From NCBI RefSeq assembly GCF_001696685.1, contig NZ_MBFG01000001.1, positions 124,049 through 188,048 on the forward strand: a stretch of 64,000 bases of DNA. Reading direction: 5' to 3'. This document shows positions 1 through 7,304 of this stretch, in pieces. The position numbers and the translations under genes were made by a program. Numbering within the stretch: the first letter of the stretch is position 1; every line of letters begins with the position of its first letter. The DNA comes from Nosocomiicoccus ampullae (GTDB lineage Bacteria > Bacillota > Bacilli > Staphylococcales > Salinicoccaceae). Under the pieces are notes generated by a model. The model did not search any database. It was not told the origin of the DNA and saw only the letters and a list, made by a program, of their open reading frames with translations.

Positions 1-460
1 TATCAACGATTATGGATTGTTATAACTCTGAAGTGATTGCCTATCAATTAAGTCGTTCACCAAACCTAGCAATCGCTATAAATCCTTTAAATAAAGCACT
101 TGAGGAACACCAACACAATCTAAACCAATTAGTTGTTCACTCGGATCAAGGATTTCATTATCAGCATAGTAGTTGGGGAAATACCATAACAGAATATGGT
201 GCAACAATGAGTATGTCACGTAAAGGAAACTGTTTAGATAATTCACCGATGGAGAACTTCTTTGGCTTATTAAAGCAGGAAATGTTTTATGGAGAAGTAT
301 TCAAGACATATGAAGCATTAGAAATCGCAGTACATGAATATATTAGATACTATAATAAAGATAGAATTAAGCTAAAATTAAAAGGCATGTCTCCTGAAGA
401 ATTCAGGAAACATACCTTACAATCTGCTTAATTCCAAAAGTCCAACTTTTGGGTAGCACA
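1..460 (+). mobile_element. Right end of an IS3-family (IS150-like) insertion sequence
   Basis: The left edge of the window lies inside an insertion sequence. What remains is the C-terminal part of the transposase frame followed by a terminal sequence reading CCAAAAGTCCAACTTTTGGG and ending in CA near position 460, the kind of end seen in IS150-group elements. The left end and first open reading frame are outside the window, so completeness and target duplication cannot be judged. The following helicase gene lies about 165 bp beyond the element end. Confidence 0.85.
3..431 (+). CDS. IS3-family transposase (OrfB), C-terminal part of the integrase core
   Basis: DDE-type transposase that would catalyse strand transfer of the element. 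The frame is open to the window edge, so the 5' part, including the first catalytic Asp, is missing. Counting from the ATG at position 12, the second catalytic Asp lies in an HSDQG motif (residue 45) and the Glu in SPMENFF (residue 81), the 35-residue spacing of the rve/IS3 family. The end carries the usual YYNKDRIKLKLKGMSPEEF-type tail. The frame is intact where visible, with a normal stop just inside the terminal repeat, so the copy could be active if the rest is present. Confidence 0.9.
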   Translation, partial: STIMDCYNSEVIAYQLSRSPNLAIAINPLNKALEEHQHNLNQLVVHSDQGFHYQHSSWGNTITEYGATMSMSRKGNCLDNSPMENFFGLLKQEMFYGEVFKTYEALEIAVHEYIRYYNKDRIKLKLKGMSPEEFRKHTLQSA

Positions 461-495
461 ACAAATCGGGTTATTGTAAAATTATTTTTTATTGT

Positions 496-603
496 TTAAC
501 ATAAATCGCTTTTGTGTAAAAGGGTTGCTCATTAATTTGACGCAAAAGCTCTAATTGTCAACGAAACTGAGTGCTCGTTTACGCAAATCGATTTTGCGTA
601 AAA
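496..603. repeat. Two related palindromic segments between IS end and helicase gene
   Basis: Positions 578-587 and 593-602 form a perfect 10-bp inverted repeat (TTTACGCAAA / TTTGCGTAAA) with a 5-nt loop. A related, imperfect version lies at 496-521; about 19 of 23 core bases agree. Neither is followed by a convincing T-run on either strand, so a terminator role for the minus-strand helicase gene is uncertain. No gene is seen in 461-626. Confidence 0.5.
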
Positions 604-626
604 TTAAACCCAAACTCTAACTCCAT

Positions 627-2747
627 CTATGCACCCTGACTCTCCTCTAATCGTTTTCTTTCGATTTCAAACGCTTCTTTTTGAATATCTTTTTCATTAA
701 TTTCTATTTCTTGAGCTTTAAAGATATCAGCAACGCTTGAGTCGTTTGCGTATAGGTTAAATGATTTTAGTTTTTCATCTCTAACTTGTGTGATTGCTTC
801 GTCGATACTGTTTTCCGATAACAATCTATACACGATGACGTTTTTTGTTTGTCCCATACGATACGCTCGACCAATTGCTTGAAGCTCTGTAGATGGTTTC
901 CATTGTGGCTCACATAAAATTACAATGTTTGCAGCTTGTATGTTTAAACCAACGCCTGCTGCGTCAATTTGGCCGATTAACGTTGCACCAGCTTCTCGAT
1001 GTGTAAACGTATCGATCATTTGTTGACGTTCGTTCATTGAAACGTCTCCAGAAATTATCCCCGCACTTTGCGCACCGAGTGTTTGATGGATGAGCTCTAA
1101 ATTATCTTTAAAGAAGCTGAAGATTAAGATCTTATGACCGTTTTCTTTTGCCTCTGTACAAATTTCTATTAAGTTCGCGAGTTTTTCAGAATCGTTGATG
1201 TTATTACCAGTAAATGCAGCTCGTCTCATCTTCATAAGACCAGGTAAGCCTTCTCGAACAGCGTCGTTATAGTACTGACGTTCTTTTTGACTCATTTCAG
1301 AAAACATCTCGATGAATTCTATATCTGGGAGTTCTTTTAACACATCGATACGTTTACGTCTTAAATAGGCAGGTGATACGATTGTCTTAAATGTTTCTGG
1401 TTCATTCATACGTGGATTATTATCGATTTCTTTAATGATTTGAGGTTGTAGTATGCCGATTAAGTGCTTCATCTCGTTTAAATTGTTTTCAATCGGTGTA
1501 CCTGTCATCATCATGACGTATTCACTTTTTTCAGCAAGCGCCATAGCATTTTTTGTACGCTGTGTATTTGGATTTTTAATTAAATGCGCTTCATCGATAA
1601 TTAAGCAGTCGATAAAATCTAATGCGTCGAAATCTATGTTTTTCGTATGCTCTGGATTTGTAATTAAAATACTCGGTGTTTCAAGCCATTCGTTAAACGC
1701 TTCGTCACGCTTAGCACCGTGAAATATTTTTACAGGGATGCTCGTCCATTTTTCAATTTCATGTGCCCAGTTCGCCATCACGCTTTTTGGACAAATGACA
1801 AATGCGCGCGTTTTATTTTCCTTAAATAAATGCGTAATCACTCCGAGTGCTTGAATCGTTTTACCGAGCCCCATTTCGTCACCGATTAGCGTGCGTTTGT
1901 TATACAACGCATACTTCGTTCCGAATGCTTGATACGGACGTAATGTTCCACCTGTAAGTAGTGATACGTCGAGGTCCATGTTTGTTATTTTTTCAACTAA
2001 TACTGAAGGTAAATCACCTGCGTGTTGACTCGACGCGACGCCTGTTCTAGATTCTATAAATGCATAAAATGACGCACTGTCATTCATAAATGCTTCTTTT
2101 ATTTTTAACTCATTATTTAGATCACTATAGAGCGTATCGACATCTTTATGTAGTTGACTGAGCTCTGGTTGTACTTTTTCAAATTGATGAAACGCCGCGT
2201 TAATTTTTTCTTTTTCAGCTAAAGATTGAAACCACGACATAAAAATACCACGTTTTTTCTTCATCGTTTTTAATAGATTTTCCGCGTCATTTGTAACAGT
2301 TTCATTTTTTAACTGTTCCACTTCATTTTTGTATGTCGTATTAAAGTACCAATAATTTAATAATGTACGCGCATCTTGAGTTAAATTATCAATATCAATT
2401 TTGGGGAACGTATGATTCGTAATGTTGCGGATCATTTCGTCTTTATCTTTTACTAATCGTTCGACTTCTTCAGGTTCGGCTCCTTTGAGTACGATTTGTA
2501 AAGACTTCGAATCAAATCGTCTTAAATCTCCGATGTTGAAAATGTTATTTTCACGTAAACTTGTGATGAGTCTACGATTATCATCAATTAAAACGTCTAC
2601 CGGGACAACTTTAATATCACTCTCCGCACGTCTTTTCTGTATGTTTTGTAGCGCGGTTTTCATTGTGTCATCACTAATATGCGTTAGAAAATTATCTATA
2701 TTACGTTTCAGCTGTTCTACTTGAAACTTTTCTGACTGAACATCCAT
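627..2747 (-). CDS. SNF2-family DEAD/DEAH-box helicase
   Basis: A 706-residue Swi2/Snf2-type ATPase expected to translocate on or remodel double-stranded DNA or protein-DNA complexes. The helicase core starts near residue 265 (LRPYQAFGTKYAL). Walker A is GDEMGLGKT at about 289-297, motif II is DEAH at about 385, and motif VI is QAIGRAYRMGQ at about 622-632, all intact. The first 250 residues are helical and charged, with no domain I recognise; residues 60-90 look like a helix-hairpin-type segment. The ATG follows an AAGGAG box about 11 nt upstream. It stands alone, transcribed toward the IS element and divergent from the ABC exporter. The cellular role is not deducible: repair, transcription recycling and defence-associated SNF2 proteins all look like this. 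Confidence 0.88.
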   Translation of the reverse strand: MDVQSEKFQVEQLKRNIDNFLTHISDDTMKTALQNIQKRRAESDIKVVPVDVLIDDNRRLITSLRENNIFNIGDLRRFDSKSLQIVLKGAEPEEVERLVKDKDEMIRNITNHTFPKIDIDNLTQDARTLLNYWYFNTTYKNEVEQLKNETVTNDAENLLKTMKKKRGIFMSWFQSLAEKEKINAAFHQFEKVQPELSQLHKDVDTLYSDLNNELKIKEAFMNDSASFYAFIESRTGVASSQHAGDLPSVLVEKITNMDLDVSLLTGGTLRPYQAFGTKYALYNKRTLIGDEMGLGKTIQALGVITHLFKENKTRAFVICPKSVMANWAHEIEKWTSIPVKIFHGAKRDEAFNEWLETPSILITNPEHTKNIDFDALDFIDCLIIDEAHLIKNPNTQRTKNAMALAEKSEYVMMMTGTPIENNLNEMKHLIGILQPQIIKEIDNNPRMNEPETFKTIVSPAYLRRKRIDVLKELPDIEFIEMFSEMSQKERQYYNDAVREGLPGLMKMRRAAFTGNNINDSEKLANLIEICTEAKENGHKILIFSFFKDNLELIHQTLGAQSAGIISGDVSMNERQQMIDTFTHREAGATLIGQIDAAGVGLNIQAANIVILCEPQWKPSTELQAIGRAYRMGQTKNVIVYRLLSENSIDEAITQVRDEKLKSFNLYANDSSVADIFKAQEIEINEKDIQKEAFEIERKRLEESQGA

Positions 2748-2895
2748 ATCTCATTAACTCCTTAGATTTTCGTTTAAAAAGTTACTTTTAATATATAGGA
2801 ATCACGTTAAAAATTCTATAATCATCGTTTTTGATTCGGACGAAAGAATGATTTTGAAAATTTAATCTACTTCATCAGTAAGTTCAGTGTAATTG

Positions 2896-2904
2896 TGCTA
2901 AAAT
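2896..2904 (+). promoter_or_regulatory. Extended -10 element of the ABC exporter operon
   Basis: TGCTAAAAT (TGn plus TAAAAT at 2899-2904) lies 42 nt before the ABC start codon, with an AGAGGTG ribosome site in between. No good -35 hexamer is visible 17 nt upstream. The rest of the 198-bp divergent region (2748-2945) shows nothing I can name. Confidence 0.45.
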
Positions 2905-2945
2905 AGGTTTAAAGTAATTCGAAAACCGAAATAAGAGGTGTCACT

Positions 2946-4667
2946 ATGCGAACAGTCTTTAGTTATGCGCTAAAGTATAAATGGCTGATCATCCTCGGGC
3001 TTTTACTTATGTTTGTAGAGCTTGCGGTGGAGTTAATTCAGCCGTTATTTATCCAGGGGGTAATCGATGACGGGATTGCAGAAAATAATTTAAATACCGT
3101 TTGGTTTTATTTAGGTCTGATGTTATTTGCATCGATCATTTCAACTATTGCCGGTATTTTTAACACATATTTATCGAGCTTTGCAACGAATGCATTTGGT
3201 AATGACTTACGAAATGCGATTTTTAGACGTGTCCAACGTTTTTCGTTAGAGACGTTATCAAAATTTAACGGTTCGACGCTAATTACGAGACTCACTCAAG
3301 ATGTTTTAATTTCTGAGATGTTACTATTTATGGGAATGCGTATATTACTACGTGCACCGCTTCTCGTTATCGGGTCGTTAGTGATGTCATTTGTCGTGAA
3401 CGTAAAACTCGGCTTTTACTTAACACTATTGACACCGATTTTACTCGTCTTTTTATATATCGTTGCGAAAATGGGAGCGACTATTTTCAGTCGTATTCAA
3501 AGACGTCTCGATAAGATTAACCGCTTCTTCCAAGAGAATTTAAGCGGGATGCTTTTAATTAAAGTAAATAACCGTGCAGAATATGAATCGAATCGCTTTA
3601 GTGGTATTGCAGGTAAACTACGCGATGATATGATTTTTGGACTTCGATTAATGGAGTCGATCTTACCGGTTCTTTTACTCATTATGAACGGAAGTTTACT
3701 GCTCGTGCTTTACGTATCGTCTGACTTATTACAGACGAGTTCAGTACAAGTCGGTGAAGTTGTCGCTGTTATTAACTACGCGTTAAGAATGCAAGGCGGA
3801 TTTTCTATGTTTAGTTTCTTAATTATTTCTGCGACGCGTGCGAAAGCTTCAGCAGACCGTATTAGTGAAGTGTTACATGCAGATATTACTGAAGCAGAAA
3901 CTGCTAAGAAAATCGATAACAATGAAGGTGCATCTGTAGAGTTTAAAAATGTAACATTCAAATATGTGAACAGCGTTTCAAATATATTAGAAGACATCTC
4001 GTTTAAAGTTGATAAAAATGAAACACTCGTCATTATGGGGGCGACTGGTTCTGGTAAAAGTTCACTCGTGAATCTTATACCAAGACTATATGATCCACAG
4101 CACGGAGAAGTGTATGTCGACGGTAAAAATGTGAAAGATTGGAACGTCAATGAATTACGAGAACTCATTGGATACGTTCCGCAGTCAGCAGTGTTATTTA
4201 CCGGTACAATTTTTGAAAACATGTTGTGGGGAGACGAATTTGCGACAGAAGCTGACGTCTATGATGCGACGAAAAAAGCACAAGTTCACGACAACATTAT
4301 TCGTTTTGATCATCAATATAGCACACAAGTCGGTCAACGCGGCGTGCAGTTATCTGGTGGACAAAAACAACGTCTATCTATTGCACGTGCACTTTTAAAG
4401 CGTCCATCTATCCTTATATTAGATGATTCAACGAGTGCGTTAGATAGAACGACTGAAAGTAGTTTATGGGAAAAGATGAGTGATTTAAACGTCACGAGAA
4501 TTATTATTACGCAAAAAATTTCAACGGCACAAACTGCGGATAAAATACTTCTTCTTGAAAAAGGAAAAGTATCAGCAATTGGTACACACGATTCACTCCT
4601 GAAAGAATCAGAGTTATATCAATCGATTGTAGAAAGCCAAAAGACGGGAGGGTCGTTTGATGATTAA
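2946..4667 (+). CDS. ABC exporter half-transporter, subunit with degenerate nucleotide site (BmrC/YheI-like)
   Basis: A 573-residue fused permease-ATPase: six membrane helices in about 1-300, nucleotide-binding domain from about 330. Walker A is GATGSGKSS (about 364-372) and the signature LSGGQ (about 467) is canonical. The Walker B sequence ends in Asp-Asp (ILILDDSTSALD, about 490), so the catalytic Glu is Asp, and the H-loop His is Gln (IITQK, about 520). This is the pattern of the non-hydrolysing half of heterodimeric exporters such as BmrCD and TM287/288. The partner gene starts inside its 3' end, so the pair is translationally coupled. Substrate is unknown; multidrug or lipid-like compounds are typical of the family. 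Confidence 0.9.
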   Translation: MRTVFSYALKYKWLIILGLLLMFVELAVELIQPLFIQGVIDDGIAENNLNTVWFYLGLMLFASIISTIAGIFNTYLSSFATNAFGNDLRNAIFRRVQRFSLETLSKFNGSTLITRLTQDVLISEMLLFMGMRILLRAPLLVIGSLVMSFVVNVKLGFYLTLLTPILLVFLYIVAKMGATIFSRIQRRLDKINRFFQENLSGMLLIKVNNRAEYESNRFSGIAGKLRDDMIFGLRLMESILPVLLLIMNGSLLLVLYVSSDLLQTSSVQVGEVVAVINYALRMQGGFSMFSFLIISATRAKASADRISEVLHADITEAETAKKIDNNEGASVEFKNVTFKYVNSVSNILEDISFKVDKNETLVIMGATGSGKSSLVNLIPRLYDPQHGEVYVDGKNVKDWNVNELRELIGYVPQSAVLFTGTIFENMLWGDEFATEADVYDATKKAQVHDNIIRFDHQYSTQVGQRGVQLSGGQKQRLSIARALLKRPSILILDDSTSALDRTTESSLWEKMSDLNVTRIIITQKISTAQTADKILLLEKGKVSAIGTHDSLLKESELYQSIVESQKTGGSFDD

Positions 4668-6474
4668 ATTTATAAGAGAACCTTTCGGTTTAAAACCAAT
4701 ATTAAAAAAAGAAGATATTGGTAATAAAGGAAACCATAATCAGCAACGTGCATCGAATATGTCTGGTACGTTAAAGCGACTCTGGAAGTTTATGAGAGAT
4801 GAACGTTACAAAGTATTACTCGTTATAATTATCGTTGTCATTACGAGTTTACTCGGTATCATCGGTCCGTTTTTAGTTGGTCGAGCGATCGATAATTATC
4901 TCGTACCAAAAGAGTTTGATGGGTTTGTGACTCTATTACTCGTATTACTCGGTGTATATGTCCTTCATAGTATTTCGACGTTAGCACAGTCGTTTATTAT
5001 GGTTGGTGCGAGTCAACGTACAGTATTTAATATGAGATATCGATTATTTAATCATATGCAGTATTTACCGATCGACTTTTACAATAAACGTCAACAAGGG
5101 GAGTTAATGAGTCGTATGACAAACGACATCGAGACGATTTCTCAAACGTTAAACTCCTCGTTCATACAGTTTACGACGTCTGTAATTACACTTATCGGTA
5201 CAATTTCAGTTATGCTGTACTTAAGCCCGTTACTTACAATACTTACGCTTACAATCATTCCGTTATTATTTGTTCTGGTAAAGTATATAACAAACCGTAC
5301 GCGTCCGTTATATAGAATACGTCAAAGAAGTACTGGGGAGTTAAACGCTTATATCGAAGAAGTAATTTCTGGTCAAGAAATCGTTAAAGCATTCTCTCAA
5401 GAAGATTATGTTATCGATCAATTTGAAAAGAGAACGAGAAACTTACGTGACGTCACATTTTGGGCGAACCTTTACAGTGGTATGATTCCTAAAATTATGA
5501 ACATGTTAAACAACTTAAGTTTTACAATCGTTGCAGGTATCGGTGGGATACTCGCACTAACGACAGATACTGTAACAGTTGGTATTATCGTCGTATTCGC
5601 TGAATATGCGAGACAATTTACACGTCCACTCGCAGATCTAGCGAACCAGTTTAACCAAGTACTTTCTGCAATCGCAGGGGCAGAACGTGTATTCCATATT
5701 ATCGATACTGAAACAGAAAAAGATGACGGTACGATTACAGATAGAGATTTAAACGGTCATATCGAGTTTAAAAACGTCGTATTTAGTTACGACAAAGATC
5801 AAAAGCGTCCGACAATTAACGATGTATCGTTTGACATCAAGCCAGGTGAATCGATTGCGTTAATCGGTTCAACAGGTGCTGGTAAAACGACGATCGTACA
5901 ATTATTGAATCGATTTTACGAAGTTGACAAAGGTGAGATTTTAATCGACGGAGAAAACATCGAAAACTATAAGCGACACGTCTTAAAAGAAAACAGTGCG
6001 TTCGTTATACAAGATCCGTTTATATTTAACGCATCGATTAAAGAAAACGTTCGATTCGGTAAGCTAGACGCGACTGATGAAGAAATTATCGAAGCATGTA
6101 AAAATGCGAACGCTCATGATTTTATTATGGAACTTGAATATGGATATGACACAGTGATCGACGGAGAAAATCATGCATTATCTGTCGGAGAGCGTCAACT
6201 TATATCAATCGCACGTGCGTTTATACGTAACCCGAACATATTATTACTCGACGAAGCGACTTCAAGTATCGACACGATTACAGAGTTAAAAATTCAAGAA
6301 GCATTAGAAAGCTTAATGAAAGGTCGTACGTCTATAATCATCGCACACCGATTAAATACAGTGCGCGCAGTCGACCGTTTAATCGTATTAGAACATGGTG
6401 AAATTATTGAATCCGGAAGTCATAAAGAACTCCTCGACCAAAAAGGTGTATATTATAAAATGGTGAACGGATAG
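4660..6474 (+). CDS. ABC exporter half-transporter, catalytic subunit (BmrD/YheH-like)
   Basis: Partner of the preceding half-transporter. The N-terminal 45 residues form a cytoplasmic extension before six membrane helices (about 50-330), followed by the ATPase domain. Walker A GSTGAGKTT (about 403), Walker B LLLDEATSS with catalytic Glu (about 527) and H-loop IIAHR (about 561) are intact, but the signature is LSVGERQ (about 507) rather than LSGGQ. One composite ATP site is therefore consensus and the other degenerate, complementary to the first subunit. I chose the ATG at 4660; a TTG one codon earlier (4657) is also possible. The start overlaps the previous stop by 8 nt and follows a GGGAGGG ribosome site. 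Confidence 0.9.
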   Translation: MIKFIREPFGLKPILKKEDIGNKGNHNQQRASNMSGTLKRLWKFMRDERYKVLLVIIIVVITSLLGIIGPFLVGRAIDNYLVPKEFDGFVTLLLVLLGVYVLHSISTLAQSFIMVGASQRTVFNMRYRLFNHMQYLPIDFYNKRQQGELMSRMTNDIETISQTLNSSFIQFTTSVITLIGTISVMLYLSPLLTILTLTIIPLLFVLVKYITNRTRPLYRIRQRSTGELNAYIEEVISGQEIVKAFSQEDYVIDQFEKRTRNLRDVTFWANLYSGMIPKIMNMLNNLSFTIVAGIGGILALTTDTVTVGIIVVFAEYARQFTRPLADLANQFNQVLSAIAGAERVFHIIDTETEKDDGTITDRDLNGHIEFKNVVFSYDKDQKRPTINDVSFDIKPGESIALIGSTGAGKTTIVQLLNRFYEVDKGEILIDGENIENYKRHVLKENSAFVIQDPFIFNASIKENVRFGKLDATDEEIIEACKNANAHDFIMELEYGYDTVIDGENHALSVGERQLISIARAFIRNPNILLLDEATSSIDTITELKIQEALESLMKGRTSIIIAHRLNTVRAVDRLIVLEHGEIIESGSHKELLDQKGVYYKMVNG

Positions 6475-6532
6475 TAATATTCAATGATATACTTTATAAT
6501 AGTGACATACTAAAAATAAAAGGTGAGTTATA

Positions 6533-6958
6533 ATGGCAACTAAAGATGAAATTGTAGCAGCTGCAAAAGAAGTCGGTAAAATGATTTCGGAAACTGAAGA
6601 AGTAAAATTCTTTGAAAAGGCAGAGGCGAAAATTCACGAAAATAAAGAAATCCGTGAAAAGATGGCAAGTTTACGTTCACTGCAACAACAAGCAGTAAAC
6701 TTCCAAAGTTACGGGAAAACACGTGCATATGAACTTGCACAAGAAAAAATTGACGCACTCGAAAAAGAACTTGACGATATGCCAATCGTTCAGCAATTTA
6801 TCGATGCGCAAGAAAATGTAAACGACATTTTACAAATGGTGTCACACGCGATTAGTAGTTCAGTGACATATGAAATCATCGAGCGTACAGGTGGAGATCA
6901 CTTAGAAGGTGAAACTGGCGCTGCGATGAACAACAAAGCAAGTAAAGACGTTGAGTAA
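6533..6958 (+). CDS. ricA: YlbF/YmcA family protein, RicA
   Basis: A 141-residue, mostly helical protein of the Com_YlbF/DUF964 family. In Bacillus subtilis RicA (YmcA) works with RicF (YlbF) and RicT (YaaT) as a complex that binds RNase Y and affects mRNA processing, biofilm formation and competence. The charged helices with LRSLQQQAVNFQSYGK and QFIDAQENVNDILQMV-like segments fit the family. Position directly upstream of mutS-mutL matches the ymcA-mutSL order of Bacilli, which is why RicA rather than RicF is called. An AAGGTGAG ribosome site precedes the ATG, and a strong terminator follows 2 bp after the stop. Confidence 0.82.
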   Translation: MATKDEIVAAAKEVGKMISETEEVKFFEKAEAKIHENKEIREKMASLRSLQQQAVNFQSYGKTRAYELAQEKIDALEKELDDMPIVQQFIDAQENVNDILQMVSHAISSSVTYEIIERTGGDHLEGETGAAMNNKASKDVE

Positions 6959-6960
6959 GG

Positions 6961-6985
6961 GAGTGGCTAGAGCCACTCTTTTTTT
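6961..6985 (+). terminator. Rho-independent terminator of ricA
   Basis: Stem GAGTGGC / GCCACTC with a 4-nt loop, followed by seven T (6979-6985). Confidence 0.9.
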
Positions 6986-7000
6986 ATTGTAAAAAAATAC

Positions 7001-7054
7001 TTTTAAACGCTTTCATAATATGCTAATATACTTTTTAATAGAAAGGTTAAAAAG
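7001..7054 (+). promoter_or_regulatory. Candidate promoter and inverted repeat of the small peptide gene
   Basis: An extended -10 (TGCTAATAT, hexamer 7024-7029) has a poor -35 (TTTTAA, 7001-7006) at 17-bp spacing. Just downstream, CTTTTTAA (7031-7038) and TTAAAAAG (7047-7054) form a perfect 8-bp inverted repeat that could fold in the 5' leader or bind a regulator. Confidence 0.45.
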
Positions 7055-7098
7055 TATTAGAGAACTAATGTATAAAACAATACAATAGGAGGGGTATT

Positions 7099-7200
7099 AT
7101 GATAGTTGCTGCTGTAGCTCCGTTTTCACTTTTAATAAATATAGGGATATTATGTCTTGTTGTTTATTTAATTATCAAACTAATTAATAGGCGAAAATAA
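7099..7200 (+). CDS. 33-residue hydrophobic membrane peptide, uncharacterised
   Basis: A short frame with a strong ribosome site (AGGAGGGG, 6 nt before the ATG). The peptide begins MIVAAVAPFS, continues with one hydrophobic segment of about 20 residues containing a single Cys, and ends in a basic tail (KLINRRK). Length, single membrane span and basic C-terminus resemble type I toxin peptides or other small membrane regulators, but I recognise no named family. It lies alone between two copies of the ricA terminator, which would isolate its transcription from both neighbours. A possible antisense promoter lies inside it (7149-7178, minus strand). Existence as a gene is supported by the ribosome site and coherent peptide; function is unknown. 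Confidence 0.6.
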   Translation: MIVAAVAPFSLLINIGILCLVVYLIIKLINRRK

Positions 7201-7236
7201 TATAGTGAATAATATAAGTAAAGACGTTGAGTAAGG

Positions 7237-7261
7237 GAGTGGCTAGAGCCACTCTTTTTTT
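7237..7261 (+). terminator. Second copy of the ricA-type terminator
   Basis: Identical hairpin and T-run to 6961-6985, here ending the small peptide transcript just before mutS. Confidence 0.85.
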
Positions 7262-7264
7262 CAT

Positions 7265-7272
7265 GGTATAAT
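7265..7272 (+). promoter_or_regulatory. Possible extended -10 of mutS
   Basis: TGGTATAAT (hexamer TATAAT at 7267-7272) directly follows the second terminator, 33 nt before the mutS ATG. No clear -35 is visible. Confidence 0.45.
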
Positions 7273-7304
7273 TTAAGTCATATTAATGGTTAGGATGAGT
7301 GTAT

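Larger units (their letters stand above)
6940..7261. repeat. Perfect 46-bp direct repeat flanking a small peptide gene
   Basis: Bases 6940-6985 recur exactly at 7216-7261 (offset 276 bp). The repeated unit holds the last six codons and stop of ricA and its whole terminator. Between the copies lie 230 bp with a promoter-like sequence and a 33-codon gene. The arrangement looks like a recent insertion or tandem duplication that copied the ricA 3' end. Confidence 0.95.

Noticed and set aside
578..602. Terminator of the SNF2 gene
   Set aside because: The hairpin is perfect but no U-tract follows on the minus strand, so it is listed only as a repeat.
3776..4222. Long minus-strand frame (148 codons) inside the first ABC gene
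   Set aside because: No ribosome site, composition typical of an antisense shadow, and it lies wholly under a well-supported gene.
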